This document shows positions 8,037 through 19,638 of a stretch of 36,531 bases of DNA, in pieces. A program made the position numbers and the translations under genes. The notes beneath the pieces are model-generated. The model had not been told where the DNA came from, ran no database searches, and saw only the letters and a list, made by a program, of their open reading frames with translations. Each line of letters starts with the position of its first letter. The first letter of the stretch is position 1. Origin of the DNA: an uncultured Pseudomonadota bacterium (GTDB lineage Bacteria; Myxococcota_A; UBA796; JAFGLY01); contig CALDOK010000437.1 in NCBI GenBank assembly GCA_937912125.1, forward strand, positions 1-36,531. Reading direction: 5' to 3'.

Positions 8037-9233
8037 CTACGGGGACTCGCCGTCGCCCCGCTTTGGGGACGCCGCCACGTCCACGCTGCGCCCCTTCCAC
8101 GCCACGCGCCCGCGGGTGCTGCTCCACGCCGAGTCCAGCACCAGCAGCATCACCATGGCGACGCCCAGGACCTGGGTGAGGCCGTAGGCCACGGGGTGGG
8201 AGAAGACCCGGTCGAGGTAGAAGCGCACCACCTGCATCAGCAGGATCAGCCCCACAGACCACGCCAGCCACTCGGCGCCCAGCAGACCTGCGGCGGCGAA
8301 GGGCAGCAAGACCCAGGGCAGCAGGTTGCTGATGAACAGGTACACCAACACCGCGGCCACCACGCCCCAGCGGTAGTGCATGCCCGCGAAGAGGTTCTTG
8401 CGCCAGCCGCGCCAGATCTCGCCCAGGCCGGTGTACATGCGACAGGCGAAGAGGGGGCGCATGAAGGTCATGTGGAAGGGCACACCCGCAGCCTTGACCG
8501 CTCGCGCCAGGCCGACGTCGTCCAGCACGTCGTTGCGCACAGCCCCGTGCCCGCCGATGCGCTCGTAGGCGCCGCGCTCGAAGAGGATGAACTGCCCGTT
8601 GGCCATGGCCTTGTCGGCCTTGGTGGGATCGTTGACCTCGGCGGTGTCGTTGCCCGCCACGATCAGCCCACCCACCACGGGCATCAGCACGCGCTCCCAG
8701 AAGCTCTCGGTGATCAGGGTGCCGAAGCCCGAGATCATGCCCAGCTCGTTGCGCACCGCGTAGGCCAGGGTGCGCGACACGGCGTGGGGGTGCAGGCGCA
8801 CATCGGCGTCGATGAAGAGCAGCCACGGCTGGGTGGCGTGTCGCTGCGCCCGCTCCACCGCCCAGGGTTTTCCGAACCAGCCCGGAGGAGGGTCGCCGCT
8901 GCCTTGCACCACCTGGACCCGAGGGTCGTCCGCGTAGCCCTCGAGCAGCAGGCTGGTGCCGTCGGTGGAGCCATCGTCCAGCACCACCACCTGCAGCGTC
9001 GGATGATCCTGGGCCAGCACAGCGTCCAGGCACGCCGCGATGTTGCCCACCTCATCCCGGGCTGGGATGACCACGGAGACGCCCGGAGCGGGGGACGGCA
9101 GGGGCTCGTCGTCGGGGTAGAGGTGGAAGCGCCTTTCACTGCGGCCTTTCCAGGTGCGCAGCGCCAGGCCAACCCAGTTGAGCACGACCAGGACGAGCAG
9201 GCCCCTGAGCGACCATGCGAGCAGCGTGAGCAC
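8037..9233 (-). CDS. Membrane-anchored family 2 glycosyltransferase (HpnB/carotenoid-GT-like)
   Basis: A 398-residue GT2 enzyme. An N-terminal membrane segment (about residues 2-20) is followed by a GT-A domain: VSVVIPARDEVGNIAACLDAVL, VVLDDGSTDGT, GKPWAVERA and FIDADVRLHP, the last carrying the DxD-type metal/nucleotide-sugar site. ANGQFILFERGAYERIGGH and VLDDVGLARAVKAAG provide the usual acceptor-side and catalytic Asp motifs. Three or four membrane segments occupy the C-terminus. The layout resembles the hopanoid-associated HpnB and carotenoid glycosyltransferase groups; the acceptor is unknown. I chose GTG 9233 with GGAGG 4 bases upstream, because the codons between it and an alternative GTG at 9278 have only about one third G/C at third positions. 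Confidence 0.87.
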   Translation of the reverse strand: MLTLLAWSLRGLLVLVVLNWVGLALRTWKGRSERRFHLYPDDEPLPSPAPGVSVVIPARDEVGNIAACLDAVLAQDHPTLQVVVLDDGSTDGTSLLLEGYADDPRVQVVQGSGDPPPGWFGKPWAVERAQRHATQPWLLFIDADVRLHPHAVSRTLAYAVRNELGMISGFGTLITESFWERVLMPVVGGLIVAGNDTAEVNDPTKADKAMANGQFILFERGAYERIGGHGAVRNDVLDDVGLARAVKAAGVPFHMTFMRPLFACRMYTGLGEIWRGWRKNLFAGMHYRWGVVAAVLVYLFISNLLPWVLLPFAAAGLLGAEWLAWSVGLILLMQVVRFYLDRVFSHPVAYGLTQVLGVAMVMLLVLDSAWSSTRGRVAWKGRSVDVAASPKRGDGESP

Positions 9234-9310
9234 AGGACCTCCAAGCGCGGACCAAGCTTGATGCCTGCGTCTTTGCACGGTAGCTTCTAGCGTGCTTAGC
9301 AGGGGTCCGC

Positions 9311-9940
9311 ATGGCGGCAAACCGCCACCTCTCATCATCGGCTCTGCTGGTCGTCCTGGGCTTCTTCCTGGCGGCCGTCCCGGGGTTGTACCTGTTCCAG
9401 GCCATGGTGCGGAGCGCGCGGCAGAAACGCCCGCAGCTGGTGGCCAACCTGGTGGTGCGGCTCAACGACCGCACGCCCCACCACCTGGACCTGGTCCTGA
9501 GGGCCGATCCCCAGTCGGAGCCGGCCGCGGAGCGCATCGAACTGCAGGGCGAAGGCACGCTGCGGGGGGGCAGCTATCCCTGGAAGGAGGCGCCCATCCG
9601 AGGCAGGCTCGAGATCGTTCTCAGCGCCGAACAGCTCCTGCGCCAGCCCCCCTTTCGGCTCGGCACCGGCGGCCAAGGCATGAGCGCTCGCTACCAGGAA
9701 CACTACCTCGCCTCCACCGACGAACCCTGGGAGCCCGTGCCCTGCATCGGCACCATCGAAGTGAACCGCTTCGATCGGGCGGGCGACAGCCTGGCCGACT
9801 GGAGCCAGGTCAGCTTGCTGCAGGGCCTGGTGGAGCTGCAGTGCCATGGCTCCGGGCGCGACCTCCAGCCTTCCACCGACGACGACCTGCACTTCACCAT
9901 CGTGGGCACCCTGGACTACGCCTACGACGTCACGCCCTGA
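9311..9940 (+). CDS. Unknown protein with N-terminal membrane anchor
   Basis: A 209-residue protein that I do not recognise. It has one hydrophobic segment at about residues 9-31 after a short basic start, then a hydrophilic region that is probably periplasmic, with beta-strand-like patches (LVANLVVRLND, LDLVLRAD, GRLEIVLSAEQ) and two Cys. AGGGG lies about 6 bases before the ATG. It is divergent from the glycosyltransferase, and its 3' end overlaps the convergent GH3 gene by 19 bases. The short divergent gap suggests shared regulation with the glycosyltransferase, but no clear promoter can be named. Confidence 0.7.
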   Translation: MAANRHLSSSALLVVLGFFLAAVPGLYLFQAMVRSARQKRPQLVANLVVRLNDRTPHHLDLVLRADPQSEPAAERIELQGEGTLRGGSYPWKEAPIRGRLEIVLSAEQLLRQPPFRLGTGGQGMSARYQEHYLASTDEPWEPVPCIGTIEVNRFDRAGDSLADWSQVSLLQGLVELQCHGSGRDLQPSTDDDLHFTIVGTLDYAYDVTP

Positions 9941-11565
9941 TCCCGGGCGGCGAGCATCAGGCGTTCCCAGGCGGGGGCGCTCAGGGCCATCGACGGGTGC
10001 TTGTATTGACCCTCTGGGGTTCCCGCGGCCACGGCGCGTCGCCGGAGCAGGGCGTAGCTGCCTACCGGCAGCCACCGCACCCGCAGCGGCGCCAGCCGGC
10101 CCGAGCGGCGCTTGGAGGCGTACTCCACGTTGTGAAGCCCGAGCTGCTCGTCCAGCAGAACGGCCAGCCGCGTGGGATCGAGGCCGGGCGCCTCGATGGC
10201 CAGCTCGTACCAGGGGCAGTCGTCCAGGAACAGCCGCAGGGTGAAGGGGGCCCCGTCGAGCGCCAGGGAGGAGGCGGTGGCGGCCATGGCGGCCAGCAGC
10301 TGCGTCTCGGTGAGCTTCTCGCCCGTCGCGCTGAGCTGGTTGCCGTGGCGACGCACGAAGACCATGGCCGGGGCGTCGCGGTAGCGCCCCACGATCCGCA
10401 CGACGTCTCCCAGATCGTAGCGCAGCAGCCCATGGTGACCGGAGATCACCACCCGGTACTCGGCCCCCTGGTCCAGCTGCCAGAGCCCTCGGACGCTCCC
10501 GTCGTCGGCCACGAACTCCATGAACTCCCCCAGGGGCCAGGCCACGCAGGCGTCTTCCACCCCGGACAGCGGCACCGCGAGGAAGCTCTCCGAGGCGGAG
10601 ATGCCCACCTCTCGCACGGGCACGTGGGCACCCAGGGCGGGCGCCAGCCGGGGCAGGAACCAGCTGGCCAGTCCGCCCTTCCAGCAGTTCACCACCCGCA
10701 GACCCCAGAGCTGGGCGGGACGCCAGTCCATGGGCGCGGGGGTGCGGCGCAGGGTGGGCAGCAGCGGTGCCCGCAGGGAAGGGGAGAGGCTCGCGGCGGG
10801 CCCGTGCTCCAAGCTGCCGCCCTCGAGGTCGGCCGCCAGCGCGGCGGCATGCTCCTGGAGCTTGCGGGCGATGAGCAGCACCGTGGTGGGGTTGGCGGTG
10901 GTGATCGAGCGCACATCGGCCTGCAGCGCGAAGCGCAGCACAGCGTACAGCCGCTGCTCGGGGTCGGGCAGGCAGTAGGCCTCGTAGGGCACAGGGTAGC
11001 GGCGACGGACCCACCATGGCTGCGCCAGGTGCATGCGGCCGGTGTTGCTCCCGTAGGGGATGCCGCTGGGGCTCCGACCCTTGACCGCCGGGGACACCAA
11101 GGTGAGGGCGGCACCTTGGGCCAGGGAGGCATGCTCGCGGACCAGCCCCAGCACCCACAGGGTCTGGGCGTCGCTGACGCCGCTGGCCCAGGCGCGGGTG
11201 ACCGGGATCCACTTTGCGGGGCCCGTGGTGCCGCTGGTCTCGAGGAAGTGGATCACGGGCTGGCGGGTGAGCACCCTGCGCTCGCCGCGGGCGATCCGCT
11301 GGATGTAGGGCTCGAAGCGATCGTACCCGCCCACGGGCAGCCTGGCGCGCAGCTCCTCGACGCTGCGCACGCCGTCCAAGCCGTGGTCGCGGGAGAAGGC
11401 CGTGCCGCGGAGCCCGTTGAGGATGGAGGCCAGCAGCCGACGTTGGGCCTGCTCGGGGTCTGCCACCGCCCGCTCGAAGCGGCGGATCAACGGATCGTGG
11501 ACGCCCCGCAGCAGGCGGTAGGCTGGGTTGCCATGGCGTTCGAAGGCGCGGGGATCTCGAGGCAC
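9922..11565 (-). CDS. GH3 auxin-responsive-promoter family protein (acyl-adenylating enzyme)
   Basis: A 547-residue GH3-family protein of the ANL adenylating superfamily. Members of the plant family join acyl acids to amino acids through an acyl-adenylate; bacterial members are mostly uncharacterised. The ATP-binding P-loop-like motif FLETSGTTGPAKWIP lies at about residues 107-121, a GLLRYDLGDVVRI motif follows the adenylation core, GEKLTETQL marks the hinge to the C-terminal lobe, and the end has EGQYKHPSM, typical of GH3. Length fits the family (500-600). The start is GTG at 11565, with AGGA about 9 bases upstream. It faces away from the pseudokinase gene across about 100 bases. No obvious pathway partner lies beside it. 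Confidence 0.88.
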   Translation of the reverse strand: MPRDPRAFERHGNPAYRLLRGVHDPLIRRFERAVADPEQAQRRLLASILNGLRGTAFSRDHGLDGVRSVEELRARLPVGGYDRFEPYIQRIARGERRVLTRQPVIHFLETSGTTGPAKWIPVTRAWASGVSDAQTLWVLGLVREHASLAQGAALTLVSPAVKGRSPSGIPYGSNTGRMHLAQPWWVRRRYPVPYEAYCLPDPEQRLYAVLRFALQADVRSITTANPTTVLLIARKLQEHAAALAADLEGGSLEHGPAASLSPSLRAPLLPTLRRTPAPMDWRPAQLWGLRVVNCWKGGLASWFLPRLAPALGAHVPVREVGISASESFLAVPLSGVEDACVAWPLGEFMEFVADDGSVRGLWQLDQGAEYRVVISGHHGLLRYDLGDVVRIVGRYRDAPAMVFVRRHGNQLSATGEKLTETQLLAAMAATASSLALDGAPFTLRLFLDDCPWYELAIEAPGLDPTRLAVLLDEQLGLHNVEYASKRRSGRLAPLRVRWLPVGSYALLRRRAVAAGTPEGQYKHPSMALSAPAWERLMLAARDQGVTS

Positions 11566-11669
11566 GGCGGATGGTCCTGGGACGGGTCAAGCAAGCCACA
11601 ACAGGCTATTCCGTCGGAACGGGAGGAGCCGGCGCGCCAGCCTCCCATCACCTCCGTGCGGAATGTGCC

Positions 11670-13760
11670 ATGAAGACTGGTGACACCTTCTGCGACCCGA
11701 AGGATCGCAGCTACAAGGTTGGGCTCCTGCTGGGCCGCGGCCTCTGGGGACGGACCTGGCGCGTGCAGCGCGTCGACGACGAGGGCGACTACGTCCTCAA
11801 GTGTGCCCTCGGTCCCAGCGATCTGCGGCGGGCCGACGATCCCGAGCAGCTCGCGCAGGCTTGCCGCCGTATCCTCGAGGAGCAAGCCGAGGTCCTCAGC
11901 CAGGGAAACTACGACTTCCTCCCCCGCCTGATCGATCACTTCCAGCTCGACGACGGTCGTCCGGCGCTGATCCTCGAGCGCTTCCCCACCAACCTCGAGC
12001 TGCGCCTGCAGGGCGGCTGCACCTTCGTCGACGCCCTCGACCTGCTCATCCAGAGCGCTCGGCTCTGCCAGCAGCTCCGCGACGGGCCGGGTGTGCACGG
12101 GGCCCTGCGGCCTGGGAACATCCTGATCGACGCCTCCGGTGCCGTCAGGATCTCGGATCTGGTCACCCCCACGGCCAGGCGCTCCCTGCCCGCGCTGCTC
12201 GCGGCCTCTCCGGATCTCCAGCCCTACCTGCCGCCAGAGGTGGCTGTCGCCGGCGGCGAGCCGCCCTTCTCCATGGTCTGCGACACCTACGCCCTGGGCC
12301 TGCTGCTGTGGCGCGCCGTGTTGGGCGCCGAGACCGGGCCGGAGCTGCCCGCGGCGGGCCCCGAGAAAGCGGCCCTGGTGGCCCTCAAGGATCGCCTGCA
12401 CGCCAGGGTCAAGCAGGAAGACAGCAACCCGCGCTTCCACGCCCGCCTGGCCGACCGCCTGTCCACCACCATCTCCCGAGCCATCTCAGCCAAGGCCAGC
12501 CCCTCGCCGCCCTACCGCTTCGAGCGCATCGAGGGCCTGCTGCCACGGCTGGTCGAGCTGCGCTCCCTGGTGCGCCCCGAGGTCGACACCGTCGGCCGCG
12601 TGCTGCTGGAACGGCCCGCCAACACCACCCACTTCACCACCGACGAGCGCGTGCGCTTCAGCATCTCGGTGGGCTGCGGCCCCGGCGTGGATCACCACAA
12701 GGAGATCGCCTGCGGCACCGCGGTGATCGACCGCGACACCGGCGAGCGTGTGCGCGAGCTCCCCAGCACCTTCGACGTGAACCGGCACCCCTCGGGGCGC
12801 TTCCGCTTCCAGTTCGAGCTGGGCGAGCTGCCGCCGGGCAACTACCGCTTGCGGGCTGCATTCGCCATCCGCGACTCCGGGCACGAGCCCACCACCAAGG
12901 AGTGCGAGTTCGAGATCCGCGCCGCCCACGGCTACATCCCACCCCCCGAGCAGCCGCCGACGGGGCCCCTGAGCCTCGAGTCCCACCTGCGCGAGCCCCG
13001 CACGGTCACCGAGCCCATGGCCTCCGTGCCGCTGGACATCCCAGCGCCCCGGGCCCAGGCGCCAGGTCCTGCCCACCAGCCACCGCCGCCGGCTCCCGCG
13101 CCTCCTCCTGAGCTGGCGGGTGCGCCTTCGGCCAAGCCCGCCCCTGCCAGCAAGGCGGTCCCGGTGGTGGTGCCCAAGCCTCGCCCCAGGCCCCAGTCTG
13201 TGGACAGCGGCACGGGAATCCCGGTCCAGCCCACCGACGAGAGCGCCGGCGTCACCCGCACCACTCGCGCCAGCACCATCAGCTTCAGCGGCGACACCGT
13301 GCCCGCCTCGAGCGGCGACACCGCGGTGCCCCTCGAAGAGCCACAGCCCACCGTCCAGATCCCCAAGGTGCCGCGGCCGCAGCCGGTCCCCAGGCCGGCG
13401 GTGGTGGCGCCCATGCAGCCCGTCGCTGTCCCCAAGCCCACGGCCTCGGCCGCCATCGACATCGCCAAGGAGCGGGCGCCGGCCGCGGTGCTCACACCCA
13501 AGCCTGCTCCAGCCGCCACACCCCAGCCCAGCCCCCCCAGCGCCAGCGGCTCCTGGGCCGATCTCCCGCTGGGCGGCGAGCAAGGTGACGACATCACCGA
13601 ACTGGGCGACACCCCCGACGAGCTGGACGAGTTCCGTCCAAAGCCCGTCTGGCTGCAGATCGTAGAGATGATCCAGGGTGACTCCTACGCCATGATCATG
13701 GCGGGGTTCATCGTCGTGGCCATCGTCCTGCTCATCGTCATCTTCTTGCTACGGAGCTGA
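11670..13760 (+). CDS. Tail-anchored pseudokinase with Ig-like and Pro-rich regions
   Basis: A 696-residue protein. Residues about 15-300 have a protein-kinase fold: Gly loop LGRGLWGRTW (21-30), Lys44 in YVLK, LPPE at 187-190 and CDTYALGLLLWRAVLG. The catalytic loop is HGALRPGN at 143-150, so the HRD Asp is Ala145 and the catalytic Lys is Arg147; the DFG equivalent is Asp163-Leu-Val. Phosphotransfer is therefore unlikely, though ATP binding is possible. Residues about 335-470 look like a beta-rich domain ending in GNYRLRAAF. Then comes a Pro/Ala-rich linker of about 180 residues, an acidic patch and a C-terminal membrane helix (about 674-694), so the domain probably faces the cytoplasm. GGAA 8-11 bases before the ATG is a weak site. 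The aminopeptidase gene follows after 7 bases. Confidence 0.83.
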   Translation: MKTGDTFCDPKDRSYKVGLLLGRGLWGRTWRVQRVDDEGDYVLKCALGPSDLRRADDPEQLAQACRRILEEQAEVLSQGNYDFLPRLIDHFQLDDGRPALILERFPTNLELRLQGGCTFVDALDLLIQSARLCQQLRDGPGVHGALRPGNILIDASGAVRISDLVTPTARRSLPALLAASPDLQPYLPPEVAVAGGEPPFSMVCDTYALGLLLWRAVLGAETGPELPAAGPEKAALVALKDRLHARVKQEDSNPRFHARLADRLSTTISRAISAKASPSPPYRFERIEGLLPRLVELRSLVRPEVDTVGRVLLERPANTTHFTTDERVRFSISVGCGPGVDHHKEIACGTAVIDRDTGERVRELPSTFDVNRHPSGRFRFQFELGELPPGNYRLRAAFAIRDSGHEPTTKECEFEIRAAHGYIPPPEQPPTGPLSLESHLREPRTVTEPMASVPLDIPAPRAQAPGPAHQPPPPAPAPPPELAGAPSAKPAPASKAVPVVVPKPRPRPQSVDSGTGIPVQPTDESAGVTRTTRASTISFSGDTVPASSGDTAVPLEEPQPTVQIPKVPRPQPVPRPAVVAPMQPVAVPKPTASAAIDIAKERAPAAVLTPKPAPAATPQPSPPSASGSWADLPLGGEQGDDITELGDTPDELDEFRPKPVWLQIVEMIQGDSYAMIMAGFIVVAIVLLIVIFLLRS

Positions 13761-13767
13761 TCCCACC

Positions 13768-15219
<1,452 letters not shown>

Positions 15220-15228
15220 CGGTCCGCC

Positions 15229-15582
15229 ATGACCCTCCGGACCGATGACCTGGCTCCCCTGATCCCTGTGCGGACCATCGACTCCGAGCAGGCCGACGAC
15301 GGCAAGGTGACCATCACCGAGTCTCGCCACAAGGACAGCTGGCTGGATCGATTGCTCTCCAAGGGCCTCGAGCCAGGCCACAACCACGTCTCCCTGGACG
15401 AGGTGGGCAGCCTGGTCTGGTCCCTGTGCGACGGTGAACACACGGTTCGCCAGATCGCCCTGGCACTCCAGGAGCGCTTCGGCGACGACTACGACCCGGG
15501 CTCCAAGCGCCTGGCGGTGTTCCTGCTCACCATGAAGAGCCGGGGCTGGCTGGTGTGGAAGCCGGGCTGCGCCGAGGAGTGA
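15229..15582 (+). CDS. PqqD-like protein (RiPP-recognition-element fold)
   Basis: A 117-residue protein. The segment HNHVSLDEVGSLVWSLCDGEHTVRQIALALQERFG, followed by a second helix pair to RGWLVW, matches the PqqD family, a winged-helix peptide-binding fold that presents precursor peptides to radical-SAM or other RiPP enzymes. About 50 extra residues lie at the N-terminus. No radical-SAM enzyme and no precursor peptide are visible nearby, so a PQQ role is not supported. The ATG has GAGGGG about 12 bases upstream. It is the last gene after pseudokinase and aminopeptidase, and an inverted-repeat-rich region follows. Confidence 0.78.
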   Translation: MTLRTDDLAPLIPVRTIDSEQADDGKVTITESRHKDSWLDRLLSKGLEPGHNHVSLDEVGSLVWSLCDGEHTVRQIALALQERFGDDYDPGSKRLAVFLLTMKSRGWLVWKPGCAEE

Positions 15583-15603
15583 TACCGTCTGACATTGATT
15601 CAG

Positions 15604-15623
15604 CTCGGCCCTCGCCGGCCGAG
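15604..15623. terminator. GC-rich hairpin, possible bidirectional terminator
   Basis: A perfect 7-bp inverted repeat, CTCGGCC and GGCCGAG, with a 6-base loop, lies 21 bases after the PqqD-like stop between convergent genes. No T-tract follows on either strand, so it would be a non-canonical terminator. Confidence 0.4.
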
Positions 15624-15626
15624 CAC

Positions 15627-15695
15627 CCCGCTGTCGACGCTTCGGATCCTTGACGTGACTCGCCACGCCTGCGGCTCCTCATCGCCGACAGCGGG
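15627..15695. repeat. 10-bp inverted repeat with 49-base spacer
   Basis: CCCGCTGTCG at 15627-15636 pairs perfectly with CGACAGCGGG at 15686-15695. With the hairpins at 15604-15623 and 15704-15720 it makes most of this 188-base convergent gap potentially folded. It could be a structured RNA 3' end or a binding site. I see no small ORF in it. Confidence 0.5.
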
Positions 15696-15703
15696 TCGCT
15701 CTT

Positions 15704-15720
15704 CTCGGCGATCATCCGAG
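15704..15720. terminator. Short hairpin CTCGG/CCGAG
   Basis: A 5-bp perfect stem with a 7-base loop lies 50 bases beyond the stop of the minus-strand protease-like gene. It has no T-run. It is weak on its own and reported because it sits among other inverted repeats between convergent genes. Confidence 0.25.
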
Positions 15721-15770
15721 CCGAATCTGCGTCAGCCGGTATGAGCAGGCACGGCCGCGCGGGTCGAGCC

Positions 15771-17230
15771 CTATTCGCAGGCCTGGCCCAGCGCGGGCGG
15801 CGGGACCTCCGCGCGGTAGACGGCGGGGATGCCGTAGGCGGTCGCGATGCGCTCGGTGGTGGCCTCGAGAGTGGAGGCGTCGAGCACGATCTCGTTGAGC
15901 CTGGGGTTCGGGCGGAGCCGGATCACGTGGTAGCCGTCCTGGGGGTGCTGCAGGGCCTCGCGCACGTCGCTGACCAGATCCACCGGCAGCCCGTTGACCG
16001 TGGCGATGGGGAGGTCCTCGAAGCCGTGGTAGCCGAGGTTGTAGGGGTCGGCCAGCACATGGGAGAGCACCGCGACCCGGCGCTCGTCGGCGCTCTGGGC
16101 CTGGCTCCAGAGCTGGCGCACGATGCTGAGCTCGGTGGATCGGCCGCCGTAGGTGTCGTCGAGCTCGCGGAAGACCAGGCCCCCGGCCATCAGGTAGGCG
16201 GGCGGCTCTTTGCGATCCCGGGGCACCAGCCAGCTCGAGCTGGTGTAGGAGCGCAGGGTCATGGCCAGATCCTGCTCAGTGCCGTCGCGCAGCACCCGCA
16301 GCCCCACGGTGTCGCCTTCGTGGTAGCGGGACAGCAGGTAGCCGAACCACAGCAGCCCGTAGTCCGGATCGCGCACATTGCCGCTGCCGTCCAGGGCTTG
16401 GCCCTCGAGGGCCAGCAGGACGTCGCCCCGGTGCAGGACTCCGCAGGCGGAGCTGCCTGCGGCCACGCTGGAGATCAGCATGCCTCGAGGGGAGTCCAGG
16501 CCGAGCCAGGACGCCAGGGCGTCGGATCCGATGGGCTGGAAGCTGGCGCCCATGCGACCCGGCCAGGGCCGCACCTGGCCGCTGTTGCGCACCTCGTCGA
16601 GCCATGCGCCGAAGAACTCCGAGGGCATCACGATCAGCTCGCTGTTCGAGGCGGAGGTGGCGATGCCGGCCAGGGCGCCGCCGAAGAACACCGGCTCGGC
16701 CCAGCCGCCGCCTGAGATGTCGGTCTGGATGCGGACCCCGGCGTGGCGCACCGAGCCGGTCATGCTCTCGATGCTGGTGGCACGGGCCACGCTGCCCCCC
16801 GAGGTCTCGAGCTGGTTGTCGCGCCAGCGGGCCACCACCACCTGGCCTTGCACCAAGGGCTTCTTGGCCAGCTTGACCGGCTGCAGCCCATCGAAGAAGG
16901 CGTCATCGTCCACCACCACCAGGGCCAGGTTGGCCTCCCTGTCCACGAAGAGCACCTTGGCCTGGAACTCGTTGGGTTCGCCCTGCTTGGTGACGCGCAC
17001 GTGGGTGGCGTCTTCGACCATCTGGGCGGTGGTGAGCAGGGCGGGGCCTTGGCCGGGCAGGCCTTGGACCACCACGGCCTGGGAGATCCGCAGGGTGGGG
17101 CTGGTCTTGGACCAGGGCTGGAGGCGCTCCCACCGCTGCCAGGTGACCTTGAGCTGGACGACGCGATCGTCGTAGGTGGGGCCCCCTGCGAAGGCGACCT
17201 GGAACAACGCACAGAGGATCAGGAGGAGGT

Positions 17231-17234
<4 letters not shown>
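15771..17234 (-). CDS. Deg-type pseudoprotease with PDZ domains (all three catalytic residues lost)
   Basis: A 487-residue secreted protein with a signal peptide (LLLILCALFQVAFAG). It aligns along its length with the Deg protease encoded just upstream, but each triad position differs: His is Gln71 (LLTTAQMVED), Asp is Asn102 (REANLALV) and Ser is Trp178 (SGGGWAEPV in place of GNSGGPV). The PDZ region is kept: GMLISSVAAGSSACGVLHRGDVLLALEGQAL is a typical PDZ, and a DegP9-like C-terminal part follows. The GTG at 17234 overlaps the protease stop by four bases (GTGA), so the two are made together. It probably acts as a binding or regulatory subunit of the active protease; that is inference. Confidence 0.82.
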
Positions 17235-18685
<1,451 letters not shown>

Positions 18686-18702
18686 GGTGTCCTGTCAGAC
18701 AT

Positions 18703-18723
18703 GGGACCCGACACTGGGTTCCC
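18703..18723. other. Hairpin in the leader of the protease operon
   Basis: GGGACCC pairs with GGGTTCCC around a 6-base loop, with one bulged base. It lies 18 bases before the protease start and 69 bases after the stop of the preceding operon, so it could be a terminator for that operon or a leader structure. No T-run follows on the minus strand. Confidence 0.3.
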
Positions 18724-18791
18724 CCGTTGCCATCGCCCAGAGCTGTATCGGACCCACACGCCGCGGGCCAAGGCCGCGCGCGCCTGTGGGA

Positions 18792-19631
18792 TCAGTTCTC
18801 CACGTCGAGCACGCGCAGCTCAGCAGCCAGCTCGAAGTCGGGATCGGTCTGGCCGGACAAGCTCGTGATGCGAGCCAGCTCGCCGAAGCACTCCCGCACG
18901 TACAGGTGGCGGACGGAGAGCAGCGGGTTGTCGCCGCTGGTGACGGCGAAGGTCTGGCTGACGTCCACCCGGATGCGCAGGCTGTTCTCCATGGTGAAGC
19001 CCGGCAGCAGCACGGCGCCCTGAGTGTCTACCTCGAAGCTGTACTCCTCGGTGCCGGCGTTGGTGATGCCGTACAGGGTGGCGTCGCGGAAGCTGGCGCT
19101 GACGGTCCAGCTGGAACCCAGCTCGAGGGGGAAGCGGTAGACCTCCACCGGCTCGTCGTAGATCAGCAGGGTCTGGCCCTGGGCGGGCTGTTCCTCGCGG
19201 GAGGCGAGGCCCAGCATCTCGAAGCGATCCGCGTAGGTCGCGAAGACGGCGAGCACGTCGAGATCGTGCGCGAAGAGGGGCGCGGCGTAGCTGGCGTCGG
19301 GGAAGTGTTCGCCGAACCAGCGATCCGCGGGGTCCACCAGGTCGAGCGCCACAGCCAGGGGGCCGGGGGCCTGGGTGAAGTCCCAGGTGGTGGTCCCCTG
19401 GATCAGCTGTCCGGCGGGCTGGACAGCCACGGTCGTGTCGGCGGCGTTGGCGAGGTAGGGCACCGCGACGCCCGTGGCCCAGGGAAGCTCATCGGCCTGG
19501 ATGACCCCGTCGTTGTCCCCCTGGCAGTCGTAGATCCACTCGCTGTCGTCGCCGGTCTCCACGATCTCCGGGTTGCCGGGGGAGCAGGCCATGGCCTGCG
19601 CGGAGAAGAGGGTCAGGAGTGCCGTGCGCAT
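18792..19631 (-). CDS. Lipoprotein with EF-hand-like loop (paralogue of the 22193-23122 gene)
   Basis: A 279-residue protein with a probable lipobox AMAC (Cys16). Shortly after it, CQGDNDGVIQADELPW forms a 12-residue EF-hand-like loop (acidic at positions 3, 5 and 12, Gly at 6, Ile at 8, non-acidic at 1). The rest aligns with the lipoprotein at 22193-23122: WFGEHFPDASY against WFAAHFPTASY, FEMLGLAS against LELLGLAT, and LLIYDEPVEVYRFPLELGSSW against VLVYAQPVVVFDFPLAVGDSW. I do not recognise the family. GAGG lies 5 bases before the ATG. It follows the outer-membrane barrel gene after 7 bases and is probably the last gene of the symporter-phaC operon. Confidence 0.8.
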   Translation of the reverse strand: MRTALLTLFSAQAMACSPGNPEIVETGDDSEWIYDCQGDNDGVIQADELPWATGVAVPYLANAADTTVAVQPAGQLIQGTTTWDFTQAPGPLAVALDLVDPADRWFGEHFPDASYAAPLFAHDLDVLAVFATYADRFEMLGLASREEQPAQGQTLLIYDEPVEVYRFPLELGSSWTVSASFRDATLYGITNAGTEEYSFEVDTQGAVLLPGFTMENSLRIRVDVSQTFAVTSGDNPLLSVRHLYVRECFGELARITSLSGQTDPDFELAAELRVLDVEN

Positions 19632-19638
19632 GGGGGCC

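Noticed and set aside
8001..9950. TGATCCCGGGC after the stops at 8001 and 9938 as a shared 3' element
   Set aside because: Only two copies, the second lies within the GH3 coding region, and the flanks differ.
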